A stretch of DNA of 64,000 nt from Paramacrobiotus metropolitanus (taxonomy: Eukaryota > Tardigrada > Eutardigrada > Parachela > Macrobiotidae). Location of the stretch: contig NW_026570374.1 of NCBI RefSeq assembly GCF_019649055.1, positions 62,001-126,000 on the forward strand, in the 5' to 3' direction. The notes below the pieces were generated by a model. That model ran no database searches, was not told the origin of the DNA, and saw only the letters and a list, made by a program, of their open reading frames with translations. Positions 49,833 to 61,298 of this stretch are shown piece by piece. Each line of letters opens with the position of its first letter. Position 1 is the first letter of the stretch. Made by a program: the position numbers and the translations under genes.

Positions 49833-49982
49833 TAGTGTATTTTCACAAGTTCAAGGAACGCTCCAGGGGCCGGGCCGCGCACGCGGGTTGTCGGCTCCTT
49901 TAAGATCAAAAGAAACCGACGGTGCGGCCACGCTGGCCACGCCCCCACCATGTTCCTTAAACTTGTGAAAGTTAATACAGTA
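49833..49982. mobile_element. MITE, Tc1/mariner-like, copy 2
   Basis: TA-bounded ends TAGTGTATTTTCACAAG and CTTGTGAAAGTTAATACAGTA belong to the same family as the copy at 40130. The interior differs and is GC-rich (GGGCCGGGCCGCGC). Confidence 0.75.
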
Positions 49983-50858
49983 TGTATTTTCCAGAAAAGC
50001 CTTGTTGGTTAACAATAATGAAGCACTCCATCATATGTACTGCATTTGCGCTACATCCCGCTCCGCACTGCTCGTTTGAACCGAACATGATTAAAATTGT
50101 AGCTGCACCGTGGTGTATTTGCATTAAAATTGTAAGTTTTGCAATCCGTAGTCCAGGTTTTCTCGGGAAGAATTCGTTACGTGTTAAAAAATTCATATCT
50201 TTCTAGCTTTTTAGGCTTTTCAAGTACGGTGTGTAAAGTAATTATATTTTTCATTTAAAAACAGCAAACCTGAAGTTGCCCATTTGGTGAGTGAACGAAA
50301 CTGTTTTAGGGCTCACACAACATAAAAAATTTCTGTCGCGCTTATATCGCTCATTTTTAAGATTTAATTATTAAAAAGCGCGATTTATGAGCTTTTTAAC
50401 GAATCTATTTTGAGAACAGACCAAACCAAGGCGCATAACGAATTCTCAAAGTAGGAATTAAGGTTGGCTTGCTACAAACAGGTGTGAGCGGGGGTTCACT
50501 AGCGTTCACGTCCGCAACGCTGCGCCACATGGATTACGTGTCTGTGTTGTGTCTCGCTTCTGATTGGCTGACGGATATAGCCGTTCATTGTTTTCTGTTT
50601 TGTGGGCGCGGCATAGCACGTGCTGCACAGTATAGAATTGGCTCTACGATTTACGATCGAGCTGCGCCGATCAGTGTTGATTTTCTGTGCTCCAGAATTG
50701 TCAATATTAAAAAGTTAGCAATTAGCGGTGCGACGTTTTGTGTTTCCCGCATAGCTCGCAATCCATATCGCATTGCTCGCTCCACAGGATCTATCCCGTT
50801 TAGGTCTCTGTCTCTGGATCCATTCTGGATCTAGCATTAGACAGGTATACACGTATTC

Positions 50859-51595
50859 CCATAATATTACTAAACTGACAGGTATCCAATCGAGCTTGCA
50901 CCTTGTACGATGACGTCACGGTAGATAACCTGCACGATGCGTCGGAGTAAGTACCCCTGCGGGTTTAGTACTTTTCAAAACTCTCAGGTTCATACAACTT
51001 GTACGTACTATGGCTAAAAAAATAGAGGAAAAAATTTTAAGTTTGTCAATGCGAAAGCTGGCGAGTAGAAAGTTATCAAGAGAGCGAAAACTTCACGATT
51101 TATGTAATTCTCGTTTAGCATTCAGGTCTATGAGGCAGCTTGCCATAGACATCTATGCTAAACAAAACCACTTCAGCTGATCAAAATCTAACTGTTTGGT
51201 TGTTTTAATTGACTAATAACAGTTCTGGATGTTTTGTTTTGAATAAGTGATTACATTTTAATTGTTTTGATTTGATCACAATAAAAAAATCAATAGTTTT
51301 TGTTTACCATAGAGGTCTATGGCAAACAGCCTCATAGACCTCAGTGCTAAATCCGAATTACATTAATCGTAAACTTTTCGTTTCCCTGATAACTTTTTAC
51401 TTGCCAACTTTTGCTTCACAAACTTGAAATTTTTTCCTCCATTTTTTGAGCCATAGTACGAACAAGTTGTGTGAATCTGGGAGTTTTGAAAAGTGCCAAA
51501 CCCGCAGGGGTTGCCCACTCCGACGCACAGTGCAGGTGCGCTGCCGTGACGTCACGTTAGTCGATTGGATACCTTATTGTTTAGTAATATTATGG
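50859..51595. mobile_element. foldback element, 737 bp, arms of ~300 bp
   Basis: The outer ends CCATAATATTACTAAAC and TTTAGTAATATTATGG are complementary, and inverted matching continues through GATGACGTCACG, CCTGCGGGTTT and CATAGTACG to an inner loop at about 51160-51308. Left and right arms differ by scattered substitutions. No protein frame; non-autonomous. Confidence 0.8.
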
Positions 51596-52438
51596 TACTA
51601 GTAGACCCCGCGCAAACTGCGCGGAACAAATCAGCTGTAAATAATTCACGTTATTTACAGGCTGCTAAGGTTTAAATTATGATTGAGATTTTTATAAGAA
51701 GAATACGGATCACAATTACATATTCTATATTTTAATTTCGATTACGTGTCGCAACTTGCAAGTGTACTGATAAAATTACCTATACTTCTACGGTAGTATG
51801 GCTGACACCGCGCAAAGTGCTCAGAGGAATTCGGCTGCTGCCTGATGATAAATGCAATTAAAATAAAAATTACCGCATTTGCTAACTGAGTTGACTTCGC
51901 TGATAGAAACTAAGCTGTTATCGAATTAAGTTATTTTTTCCAGCGGTAAGTGGCAATCCCACACCAACTAACACTTAATTCTTAACTAACTTTAAAAGGG
52001 TAAATTATGAGTCTCGCAGAGCTGGCTGATAAACTGTAAGAAACAAAACTGCCAAACGATGTCTCACTTGATTGCTGCTCGTCCTGCTTAGCGAGCTCCG
52101 CTCGCGCAGCAGTTCCGCTTTGCCTTCTTTAAATATCCGTTTTTTTATTATTGATTTTTTTAAAAATACCGTTTTTCGTCGGTATAATACGAATCTAATG
52201 AAACAGTGACATCGTAGAAAGGTTAATTTAAAACCCGCGCAAGTAAGGCAGTTACTTTAAGTCTTCGCTGATTGGTTGTGTTGGGGTTCCGTAGACTTTG
52301 TATGATAGGGTTTTTTACAGTTTTCTCTCAAACGATGTTTGTTTTTTGAAACCCGAAAGATGCGGGCTCATCTACGAAATCAGCGCTATCGAATGATCCG
52401 TAAATGCTGAATATTGATCCAGTCTCCGATTCTGGGGG
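51596..52438. other. intergenic or intronic, relic sequence
   Basis: Contains a GAGCTCCGCTCGCGC...CCGCTTTGCCTTCTTT stretch resembling the GC motif at 49760, 56150 and 60320, and at 52270-52400 a diverged match to the GCTATCGAATGAT region of the 4.2 kb unit. No gene seen. Confidence 0.4.
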
Positions 52439-52498
52439 ATTTGACAGACACACTGGTCACGCCCCCTCTTTATCTTTTATTATAAAGGATTCCGTAAA

Positions 52499-53441
52499 TT
52501 ATAAACACGGTAACACCCACCGGGTTGTCGATTTCGTTGCTGGATCCAGCGCTACTTGCGAGCTTCTGTGTCTTTTGCTCTTCCTCAACTTTTTTCTGCC
52601 AAATAAAAAATGTCTGAAAGAGGAAGCAAACATTTTAAAAAGAAAGCCGCTGGATTGCTGTACTTTGGCTTCCTGGAGCGAATTGATGTAATCGTCCAAC
52701 ATTATTCTCAGCTCCAGAACATTCCGGACATTCCGGCGGGTAGAATCCTCCGGCGAATTCTCCGGCGAATCCTCCGCCAACATGTACAGCTTGAACTTTT
52801 CAATGAGAACCGCCACTCGGTTAACGAAGAACTGTGTAGTCCGTTCGGTTTTGTCTAAAATTTACAAAGACCACAATTTTGTGCTTAAAAATATAAACAT
52901 TGAGGAAAATGTATCCAAAATTATTCAGAAAATAAAAAAATATTACACTCTCACAAAAACCCATTGCCTTCTCTCCAGTCAACCATTTTGCATAGTTTTG
53001 ACCGGCAACCGGCTCTCACCTTTACAGGCTGGATACTTTTGATCCACGAATTCTAGCACCGTTTTCGCGTTTTCTATCCACTGGTCGAAATCCGAGATTT
53101 CTTCCCGAAACTCCTGCAAAAATCATATTCATTACCCGGTCAGCATCAAGATTTTTTCTTGTGTCTTATTGTCTTATTTATTTTAAATTACTGTATTTAA
53201 ACAAGTTTAAGAGCCACCAAATGGCGGAAGCCGTAAAGAGTAACGCGCCTTCTTTGAAGTACAAAAAATCCGTCGGATATTCTGCGCACACCCGGACTTC
53301 TTTGTGGCTCTTAAACTTGTGTACATACACTACAGAGGGTTCGGGAGATTCGGGAGACAGCCTTTGTCTAGAGTTTTGAATTTCCTGCGTTGTCATTTTG
53401 TTTTTGCGGGTATTTTTGTGTGGTAAACTGAGCCCTGCCAT
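52499..53441 (-). CDS. small three-exon gene of unknown function (copy 1)
   Basis: Exons 53441-53334, 53113-53020 and 52854-52499 join in phase to 185 residues: MAGLSLPHKNTRKN, then EFREEISDFDQWIENAKTV, then a helix-rich segment (FVNRVAVLIEKFKLYM, LELRIMLDDYINSLQEAK) and a basic end (FGRKKLRKSKRH). The middle looks like a helical bundle somewhat like a spectrin repeat, but no family is recognised. The first intron contains a MITE placed inside the splice donor. A possible extra donor at 52520 (CG/GTGGGT) would let exon 3 splice onward to the PTB gene downstream. Confidence 0.5.
53189..53332. mobile_element. MITE, Tc1/mariner-like, copy 3 (inside a splice donor)
   Basis: The ends are TACTGTATTTAAACAAG and CTTGTGTACATACACTA with arms continuing into TTTAAGAGCCAC. 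On the minus strand the right TA is the T-A of the GTA at the start of intron 1 of the small gene. Confidence 0.8.
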
Positions 53442-53483
53442 TCTGGTTAACGCCAGATTGGCAGGGACAAGTCCTGAGCGCTT

Positions 53484-54010
53484 TTACGGTCGGGTTCTGC
53501 CAGCATCCGCCACTGGAGGCTCTCTAGTACCCGTGTAACATCTCACTTCGCCATACTCATCTGGTGGATCTGATTCGCTTTGTTCACCCGTCTCTCGTAT
53601 CATGGAGTTGAATCGGTTCCTGAATTCAGCCCGCGGAGAAGACTTCGTCGGCCCTGTTGGCGGGAAGCTCGGTGTTTCTGAACGCTGTGCTCGATGTGAT
53701 CTGGGGCGAGTATTAACCCAAAGCGCTTCGGCGCGTTTTCGCCGTTCAACCAGTGACCTAGTTGGTGCAGCGTTCGGGGGCTCTGTGTTTTTTTGTTTTC
53801 GGGGACGCATGGATGGTCATTCTGGAAGCTGTCGTTTCGCTCACATTGGACCGTGGAGTGGATCTCCCGAACCCTCTGGATGGGTGGATGGGACGTGGAG
53901 GTGTAAATTCGGAGTTTCTGTGTGTCATGCCCGATGGGGTCTGGGGCGAGTATTACCCCAAAGCGCTTCGGCGCGTTTTCGCCATTCAGCCAGTGATCTA
54001 GTTGGTGTGG
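53484..54010 (-). pseudogene. frameshifted copy of the 147-residue ORF of unit 2
   Basis: It matches the ORF at 57689-58132, but one extra T in a T-run at about 53787-53793 breaks the frame, leaving a 108-residue open part ending at 53484. Whether the extra base is real or a homopolymer error is open. Confidence 0.4.
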
Positions 54011-54236
54011 CGTGTGGAAATTCTGAGTTTTATGCTGATATTGTTTTGTCTGACTGTCTTTAGTGTTAGGTAGATTTATGAATCTTACACGTTGTCTTTG
54101 TCATGCTATCATCGTACTTCACTGTACTTGTACTGTTGTTGAATTAAAATACGTATCAGTATACACTACAGAGACTTTAAACGGCGGACAACTGAGAAGA
54201 TTGATATTTTCTAGTTCTGACGCTAAAAAACGCTTA

Positions 54237-54410
54237 CCTAGTAAATAAATTTTCATGACAGGCAAAGAAGTTTATGAACGTTTATGGATTCTCGTAGACA
54301 TAGCATAGGATCCTCTTCAACGGCTCCTCGCACGAATCTTATGCTATGTCTACGAGAAACTACAAACGTTCATAACTTTCTTTGGCTGTCATGAAAATTC
54401 TACTACTAGG
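54237..54410. mobile_element. hairpin element, 174 bp (unit 1 copy)
   Basis: CCTAGTAAATAAATTTTCATG is answered by CATGAAAATTCTACTACTAGG, and the arms run inward through GTTCATAA and TCTCGTAGACATAGCATA to a short loop. A small foldback/MITE. Confidence 0.75.
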
Positions 54411-55148
54411 CACCAAAACAATTCAGATTTTTTCTCCATGGTTTGGAATGTGAGTTCGTAGGTTCGGTTGAGATTTATGCGAGTGTGAATGCCAACTTAC
54501 TTTAACGTTAATGGATCTCTAGACTGCAAGTCTCACAAAAGGGAGGCAGAAATGGAATTCGCTAAGGCTTAGAATATTATTATGTAGGACCATGGCGGTA
54601 CTAAAGAAAAGGCGCGCGCCACTGGTGACGTCACAGTATGGCAAGGAGCCCGTTAGCGCAGTGCTTTAAGGCTCGTAGCGCGGGGGCTTCATAGACTGCT
54701 TTGATAACCGATCGATTTACTTTGATGCTTTTTTCATCCAGGTCTCCTTTCTTTCGGAGTCGAGTTTCGATGACAAATTAAAAACTCGGGGCTATAAACT
54801 ATAACTTATAATTAAACTATAACTTATAAACACAGAAGTTTCCTTCCAGTGAAACGTTCCGGATGAACTTGGCTGCTTCCTGCTTGGCGGGGTTTTTGGT
54901 GGTTTATTTGAGGCAATGGTGAGGGGGCTCGGTTCTGCAGTGGTGGATTCTCGACTTCTCCCGTAGACTCAGCTTGTCACATTTTACTACGTTTTGTAAA
55001 ACTGAAACTGTTTGTCTCAAATCTGACTTCTGATGGCTCTGCTACGCAATAAGAGCTATCGAAGGATACGAAGACATCGAAGTTTGCTCCAATGTGTCGC
55101 TGGGACCGACTCCCCGCAATTGAATTTTGAGCACTCATTATTCTTTTA

Positions 55149-55445
55149 GTACAAAGGCAAGCGGCATCTCTTTCCCCTCTCTTTCGTACCGTTTATCTCT
55201 TTCCCCGGCTGCATCGCTGCCGTGTGTGAGCGCACACGTGACACATTTCATTCAGCTATTTCACATCTAAACCGGTTTTGCGGCTGCGGCAGATTCCGCA
55301 GCCAATGCTGTGCACAGATAAGAGCGAATCAAAGCTTCACGTGTACGCTCACACACGGCAGCGATGCAGCCGGCCCTAAGCCGGGGAAAGAGATAAACGG
55401 TACTCGTACTAAAGGGAGGGAAAAGAGATGGCGTTTGCCTTGTAC
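55149..55445. mobile_element. foldback element, ~297 bp (unit 1 copy)
   Basis: GTACAAAGGCAAGCGGCATC and GATGGCGTTTGCCTTGTAC begin and end inverted arms of ~100 bp that include CGGCTGCATCGCTGCCG and GAGCGCACACGTGA. The loop of ~90 bp holds a smaller stem, GGCTGCGGCAGATTCCGCAGCC. Confidence 0.75.
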
Positions 55446-56698
55446 TTTGTAATATAATATATATAATAAGAGAGCCCGCGCAGAATAAATAAAAGGAGAA
55501 TAATTCAAAGCAAAAAAAAATAATTTTTACTTCTATAGATCTTCCTTCACTTCTATAGTATGTAATGTCACTATGTATTTTATGAGGAAATTATAGAATT
55601 AGCATGTTGCTGTTATTATAATGTTACCGGACTGCCAGGACAACCCTATAATTATAGACCACTGCATATTAAATTTTCAAAGTTTCTTCCCGGAAATGGG
55701 CCGGTTATCGGTTTAGTTTTGCAGGACGAATGTTTCGCACCATACCAGTAGATAACTGATTAACTATCACTCAAAATTTTATTTGCCCAGTTGCAAATTA
55801 TATCTCAGTAATTTAAACACAACTTATGCTACCTGATCATTTTTACCATCGCGATTCGCGCGGTCAGCCGCGCTGTTTCGAAACTCAATGTACAACGTAT
55901 TAGCCTGCAGTTGCAGACTTGCAGTCTAGAGATCCTGACCGAGTCCGAATCATACACTGACAATCAAATTATCAAAATTTCCCGATCTTTAATTAGTTTT
56001 CTGTTGCTTTGTATTCATTAAACAATCCATGTTACAAAGTAAATTACTTTTACAAAAAATAATTAGCCATTTTAAAATATTATGATATTTCTTTCATCGC
56101 CCGTTTATTCGGAAATGTGAAGCAGGTTGCCTCGCTTGCCCTCCGCTCGCGCCGCAGCTCGGCGTCGCCTGCGGCTCCGCCTTCTATGAAAAACTGAAGA
56201 AATTATTTCAAGTTTCGCAAAATCTCGCTCTCAAGAATAATTCATAGCACCCTGAATGACGCGCCTAACGACAGTCGAAAGCAATCACTTAAATAAAAAA
56301 CTTGTTAGTTATACAGCTCTGCTGCAGTTAATACAAATTAACTAAATTACGCTCATGTGGAATATGCACCTGCCAGCATGCTGTCCCTAAATTCTAAACA
56401 TGCAGTACCACTTTTCTCGGATATTTTCCACAGAAAACAAATTACCTAACTCGCATCTTGCCCGCGAGTCGTAAATCGTCGCAAATTTTTGTCTTCAACG
56501 GCATATCAGTAGCATTGCCAACCGCCCGTGGAACGTTGCAACTTCAACTGGTCAAACCACTGCGAATACTGTAGCAGCTTTTTCAGAAACAGTTTTGAGC
56601 AAAGTTTCGCAGACGTTTTCGCAGACGTTGTCGCAGACATTTGACAGACACACTGGTCACGCCCCCTCTTTATCTTTTATTATAAAGGATTCCGTAAA

Positions 56699-57646
56699 TT
56701 ATAAACACGGTAACACCCACCGGGTTGGCGATTTCGTTGCTGGATCCAGCGCTACTTGCGAGCTTCTGTGTCTTTTGCTCTTCCTCAACTTTTTTCTGCC
56801 AAATAAAAAATGTCTGAAAGAGGAAGCAAACATTTTAAAAAGAAAGCCGCTGGATTGCTGTACTTTGGCTTCCTGGAGCGAATTGATGTAATCGTCCAAC
56901 ATTATTCTCAGCTCCAGAACATTCCGGACATTCCGGCGGGTAGAATCCTCCGGCGAATTCTCCGGCGAATCCTCCGCCAACATGTACAGCTTGAACTTTT
57001 CAATGAGAACCGCCACTCGGTTAACGAAGAACTGTGTAGTCCGTTCGGTTTTGTCTAAAATTTACAAAGACCACAATTTTTGTGCTTAAAAATATAAACA
57101 TTGAGGAAAATGTATCCAAAAATTATTCAGAAAATAAAAAAAATATTACACTCTCACAAAAACCCATTGCCTTCTCTCCAGTCAACCATTTTGCATAGTT
57201 TTGACCGGCAACCGGCTCTCACCTTTACAGGCTGGATACTTTTGATCCACGAATTCTAGCACCGTTTTCGCGTTTTCTATCCACTGGTCGAAATCCGAGA
57301 TTTCTTCCCGAAACTCCTGCAAAAATCATATTCATTACCCGGTCAGCATCAAGATTTTTTCTTGTGTCTTATTGTCTTATTTATTTTAAATTACTGTATT
57401 TAAACAAGTTTAAGAGCCACCAAATGGCGGAAGCCGTAAAGAGTAACGCGCGCCTTCTTTGAAGTACAAAAAATCCGTCGGATATTCTGCGCACACCCGG
57501 ACTTCTTTGTGGCTCTTAAACTTGTGTACATACACTACAGAGGGTTCGGGAGATTCGGGAGACAGCCTTTGTCTAGAGTTTTGAATTTCCTGCGTTGTCA
57601 TTTTGTTTTTGCGGGTATTTTTGTGTGGTAAACTGAGCCCTGCCAT
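56699..57646 (-). CDS. small three-exon gene of unknown function (copy 2)
   Basis: Exons 57646-57539, 57316-57223 and 57054-56699 give the same 185-residue protein as copy 1 except for a Thr-to-Pro-type change near the C-terminus (KSPTR against KSTTR). All splice sites are intact. Both introns differ from copy 1 only in A-run lengths. Function unknown. Confidence 0.5.
57392..57537. mobile_element. MITE, Tc1/mariner-like, copy 4
   Basis: Duplicate of the copy at 53189 with a CG insertion in its interior (ACGCGCGCC against ACGCGCC). It has the same TA borders and the same position within the splice donor. Confidence 0.8.
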
Positions 57647-57688
57647 TCTGGTTAACGCCAGATTGGCAGGGACAAGTCCTGAGCGCTT

Positions 57689-58132
57689 TTACGGTCGGGT
57701 TCTGCCAGCATCCGCCACTGGAGGCTCTCTAGTACCCGTGTAACATCTCACTTCGCCATACTCATCTGGTGGATCTGATTCGCTTTGTTCACCCGTCTCT
57801 CGTATCATGGAGTTGAATCGGTTCCTGAATTCAGCCCGCGGAGAAGACTTCGTCGGCCCTGTTGGCGGGAAGCTCGGTGTTTCTGAACGCTGTGCTCGAT
57901 GTGATCTGGGGCGAGTATTAACCCAAAGCGCTTCGGCGCGTTTTCGCCGTTCAACCAGTGACCTAGTTGGTGCAGCGTTCGGGGGCTCTGTGTTTTTTGT
58001 TTTCGGGGACGCATGGATGGTCATTCTGGAAGCTGTCGTTTCGCTCACATTGGACCGTGGAGTGGATCTCCCGAACCCTCTGGATGGGTGGATGGGACGT
58101 GGAGGTGTAAATTCGGAGTTTCTGTGTGTCAT
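57689..58132 (-). CDS. 147-residue ORF upstream of the small gene (unknown)
   Basis: Starts MTHRNSEFTPPRP and is rich in Pro, Ser, Thr and Arg (APTRSLVERRKRAEALW, DPPDEYGEVRCY). The stop is only 43 bases from the ATG of the small gene; a 45-base intron (CC/GTAAAA...AACCAG) could fuse the two in phase. A ~65-base stretch within it (AAAGCGCTTCGGCGCG region) is repeated 240 bases further up. The opposite strand is open over the same stretch, so coding status is uncertain. Confidence 0.3.
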   Translation of the reverse strand: MTHRNSEFTPPRPIHPSRGFGRSTPRSNVSETTASRMTIHASPKTKNTEPPNAAPTRSLVERRKRAEALWVNTRPRSHRAQRSETPSFPPTGPTKSSPRAEFRNRFNSMIRETGEQSESDPPDEYGEVRCYTGTREPPVADAGRTRP

Positions 58133-58440
58133 GCCCGATGGGGTCTGGGGCGAGTATTACCCCAAAGCGCTTCGGCGCGTTTTCGCCATTCAGCCAGTGA
58201 TCTAGTTGGTGTGGCGTGTGGAAATTCTGAGTTTTATGCTGATATTGTTTTGTCTGACTGTCTTTAGTGTTAGGTAGATTTATGAATCTTACACGTTGTC
58301 TTTGTCATGCTATCATCGTACTTCACTGTACTTGTACTGTTGTTGAATTAAAATACGTATCAGTATACACTACAGAGACTTTAAACGGCGGACAACTGAG
58401 AAGATTGATATTTTCTAGTTCTGACGCTAAAAAACGCTTA

Positions 58441-58614
58441 CCTAGTAAATAAATTTTCATGACAGGCAAAGAAGTTTATGAACGTTTATGGATTCTCGTA
58501 GACATAGCATAGGATCCTCTTCAACGGCTCCTCGCACGAATCTTATGCTATGTCTACGAGAAACTACAAACGTTCATAACTTTCTTTGGCTGTCATGAAA
58601 ATTTACTTACTAGG
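58441..58614. mobile_element. hairpin element, 174 bp (unit 2 copy)
   Basis: Same element as at 54237; here the right end reads TTTACTTACTAGG, which matches the left end better than in unit 1. Confidence 0.75.
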
Positions 58615-59328
58615 TACCAAAACAATTCCAGATTTTTTTCTCCATGGTTTGGAATGTGAGTTCGTAGGTTCGGTTGAGATTTATGCGAGTGTGAATGCCA
58701 ACTTACTTTAACGTTAATGGATCTCTAGACTGCAAGTCTCACAAAAGGGAGGCAGAAATGGAATTCGCTAAGGCTTAGAATATTATTATGTAGGACCATG
58801 GCGGTACTAAAGAAAAGGCGCGCGCCACTGGTGACGTCACAGTATGGCAAGGAGCCCGTTAGCGCAGTGCTTTAAGGCTCGTAGCGCGGGGGCTTCATAG
58901 ACTGCTTTGATAACCGATCGATTTACTTTGATGCTTTTTTCATCCAGGTCTCCTTTCTTTCGGAGTCGAGTTTCGATGACAAATTAAAAACTCGGGGCTA
59001 TAAACTATAACTTATAATTAAACTATAACTTATAAACACAGAAGTTTCTTTCCAGTGAAACGTTCCGGTTGAACTTGGCTGCTTCCTGCTTGGCGGGGTT
59101 TTTGGTGGTTTATTTGAGGCAATGGTGAGGGGGTCGGTTCTGCAGACTCAGCTTGTCACATTTTTACTACGTTTTGTAAAACTGAAACTGTTTGTCTCAA
59201 ATCTGACTTCTGATGGCTCTGCTACGCAATAAGAGCTATCGAAGGATACGAAGACATCGAAGTTTGCTCCAATGTGTCGCTGGGACCGACTCCCCGCAAT
59301 TGAATTTTGAGCACTCATTATTCTTTTA

Positions 59329-59619
59329 GTACAAGGCAAGCGGCATCTCTTTCCCCTCTCTTTCGTACCGTTTATCTCTTTCCCCGGCTGCATCGCTGCC
59401 GTGTGTGAGCGCACACGTGACACATTTCATTCAGCTATTTCACATCTAAACCGGTTTTGCGGCTGCGGCAGATTCCGCAGCCAATGCTGTGCACAGATAA
59501 GAGCGAATCAAAGCTTCACGTGTACGCTCACACACGGCATGATGCAGCCGGCAAGCCGGGAAAGAGATAAACGGTACTCGTACTAAAGGGAGGGAAAAGA
59601 GATGGCGTTTGCCTTGTAC
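59329..59619. mobile_element. foldback element, ~291 bp (unit 2 copy)
   Basis: Same element as at 55149 with three small deletions in the right arm (ACGGCATGATGCAGCC, CGGCAAGCCGGG). Confidence 0.75.
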
Positions 59620-60959
59620 TTGTAATATAATATATATAATAAGAGAGCCCGCGCAGAATAAATAAAAGGAGAATAATTCAAAGCAAAAAAAAATAATTTT
59701 TACTTCTATAGATCTTCCTTCACTTCTATAGTATGTAATGTCACTATGTATTTTATGAGGAAATTATAGAATTAGCATGTTGCTGTTATTATAATGTTAC
59801 CGGACTGCCAGGACAACCCTATAATTATAGACCACTGCATATTAAATTTTTCAAAGTTTCTTCCCGGAAATGGGCCGGTTATCGGTTTAGTTTTGCAGGA
59901 CGAATGTTTCGCACCATACCAGTAGATAACTGATTAACTATCACTCAAAATTTTATTTGCCCAGTTGCAAATTATATCTCAGTAATTTAAACACAACTTA
60001 TGCTACCTGGTCATTTTTACCATCGCGATTCGCGCGGTCAGCCGCGCTGTTTCGAAACTCAATGTACAACGTATTAGCCTGCAGTTGCAGACTTGCAGTC
60101 TAGAGATCCTGACCGAGTCCGAATCATACACTGACAATCAAATTATCAAAAATTTCCCGATCTTTAATTAGTTTTCTGTTGCTTTGTATTCATTAAACAA
60201 TCCATGTTACAAAGTAAATTACTTTTACAAAAAATAATTAGCCATTTTAAAATATTATGATATTTCTTTCATCGCCCGTTTATTCGGAAATGTGAAGCAG
60301 GTTGCCTCGCTTGCCCTCCGCTCGCGCCGCAGCTCGGCGTCGCCTGCGGCTCCGCCTTCTATGAAAAACTGAAGAAATTATTTCAAGTTTCGCAAAATCT
60401 CGCTCTCAAGAATAATTCATAGCACCCTGAATGACGCGCCTAACGACAGTCGAAAGCAATCACTTAAATAAAAAACTTGTTAGTTATACAGCTCTGCTGC
60501 AGTTAATACAAATTAACTAAATTACGCTCATGTGGAATATGCACCTGCCAGCATGCTGTCCCTAAATTCTAAACATGCAGTACCACTTTTCTCGGATATT
60601 TTCCACAGAAAACAAATTACCTAACTCGCATCTTGCCCGCGAGTCGTAAATCGTCGCAAATTTTTGTCTTCAACGGCATATCAGTAGCATTGCCAACCGC
60701 CCGTGGAACGTTGCAACTTCAACTGGTCAAACCACTGCGAATACTGTAGCAGCTTTTTCAGAAACAGTTTTGAGCAAAGTTTCGCAGACGTTGTCGCAGA
60801 CATTATCAGGTCATCAGTCTTCTTTTTTAAGCAATCTTACTTTTTCTGAAGCCATTTGTTGATAAAAATTTATAATTTAATTCAAGAATCAAGACTACAG
60901 AATCGTACGTGGTCATGATTAGAAGTTCCCAGCAAAGCTGGCCAAAACGCGTTTTAGCT

Positions 60960-61190
60960 GTCGAAACAGTGGTGGGGTGGTCAGTTTTGCAGTGTTGGAT
61001 TCTCAGCTTTTCTCATTGGCTTCTATGTTAAAGTTTTCAAGTTTTCTTTCAATAGTTTGTTTTTCTCAAAAAACTGAGTTGTGATGGCAAATCTACCCAC
61101 TAAAGGCTATCGAATGATACGTAGACATAGAAGTTTGATTCAGTGGATCGGGATGGCGAACTCGACAGAGTGGGAATTTCGTTGAGGCTT
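60960..61190. repeat. diverged third copy of part of the 4.2 kb unit
   Basis: The run TTTTGCAGTGTTGGATTCTC ... GGCTATCGAATGATACG ... ACATAGAAGTTTG follows the order of 54930-55100 (CTGCAGTGGTGGATTCTC ... GAGCTATCGAAGGATACG ... ACATCGAAGTTTG) with many changes. Confidence 0.6.
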
Positions 61191-61298
61191 ACGCGATTAT
61201 TATATTATAGTGATGATGATGATGATAAAGGAAAGGAATAGATGGCAACCAAACGACCGCACGAGTAGCTACAGAAAGGAAATATTTTTGGAACTTAC

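Larger units (their letters stand above)
52439..56640. repeat. 4.2 kb tandem duplication, unit 1
   Basis: Starting at TTTGACAGACACACTGG, this stretch is repeated almost base for base in the next unit. Differences are a few substitutions, single-base changes in homopolymer runs, a 27-base deletion in unit 2 near 59136 between short direct repeats (CTGCAG...), and a CG insertion in its MITE. It contains a small spliced gene, a MITE and two hairpins. Confidence 0.9.
56641..60803. repeat. 4.2 kb tandem duplication, unit 2
   Basis: Head-to-tail copy of 52439-56640; the junction is marked by CGCAGACGTT repeats (three at the end of unit 1, two at the end of unit 2). Gene, MITE and hairpins are all present in the same order, so they predate the duplication. 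Confidence 0.9.

Noticed and set aside
50469-50834. 121-codon frame next to the foldback element
   Set aside because: No ATG-supported start context, no domain and no splice sites.
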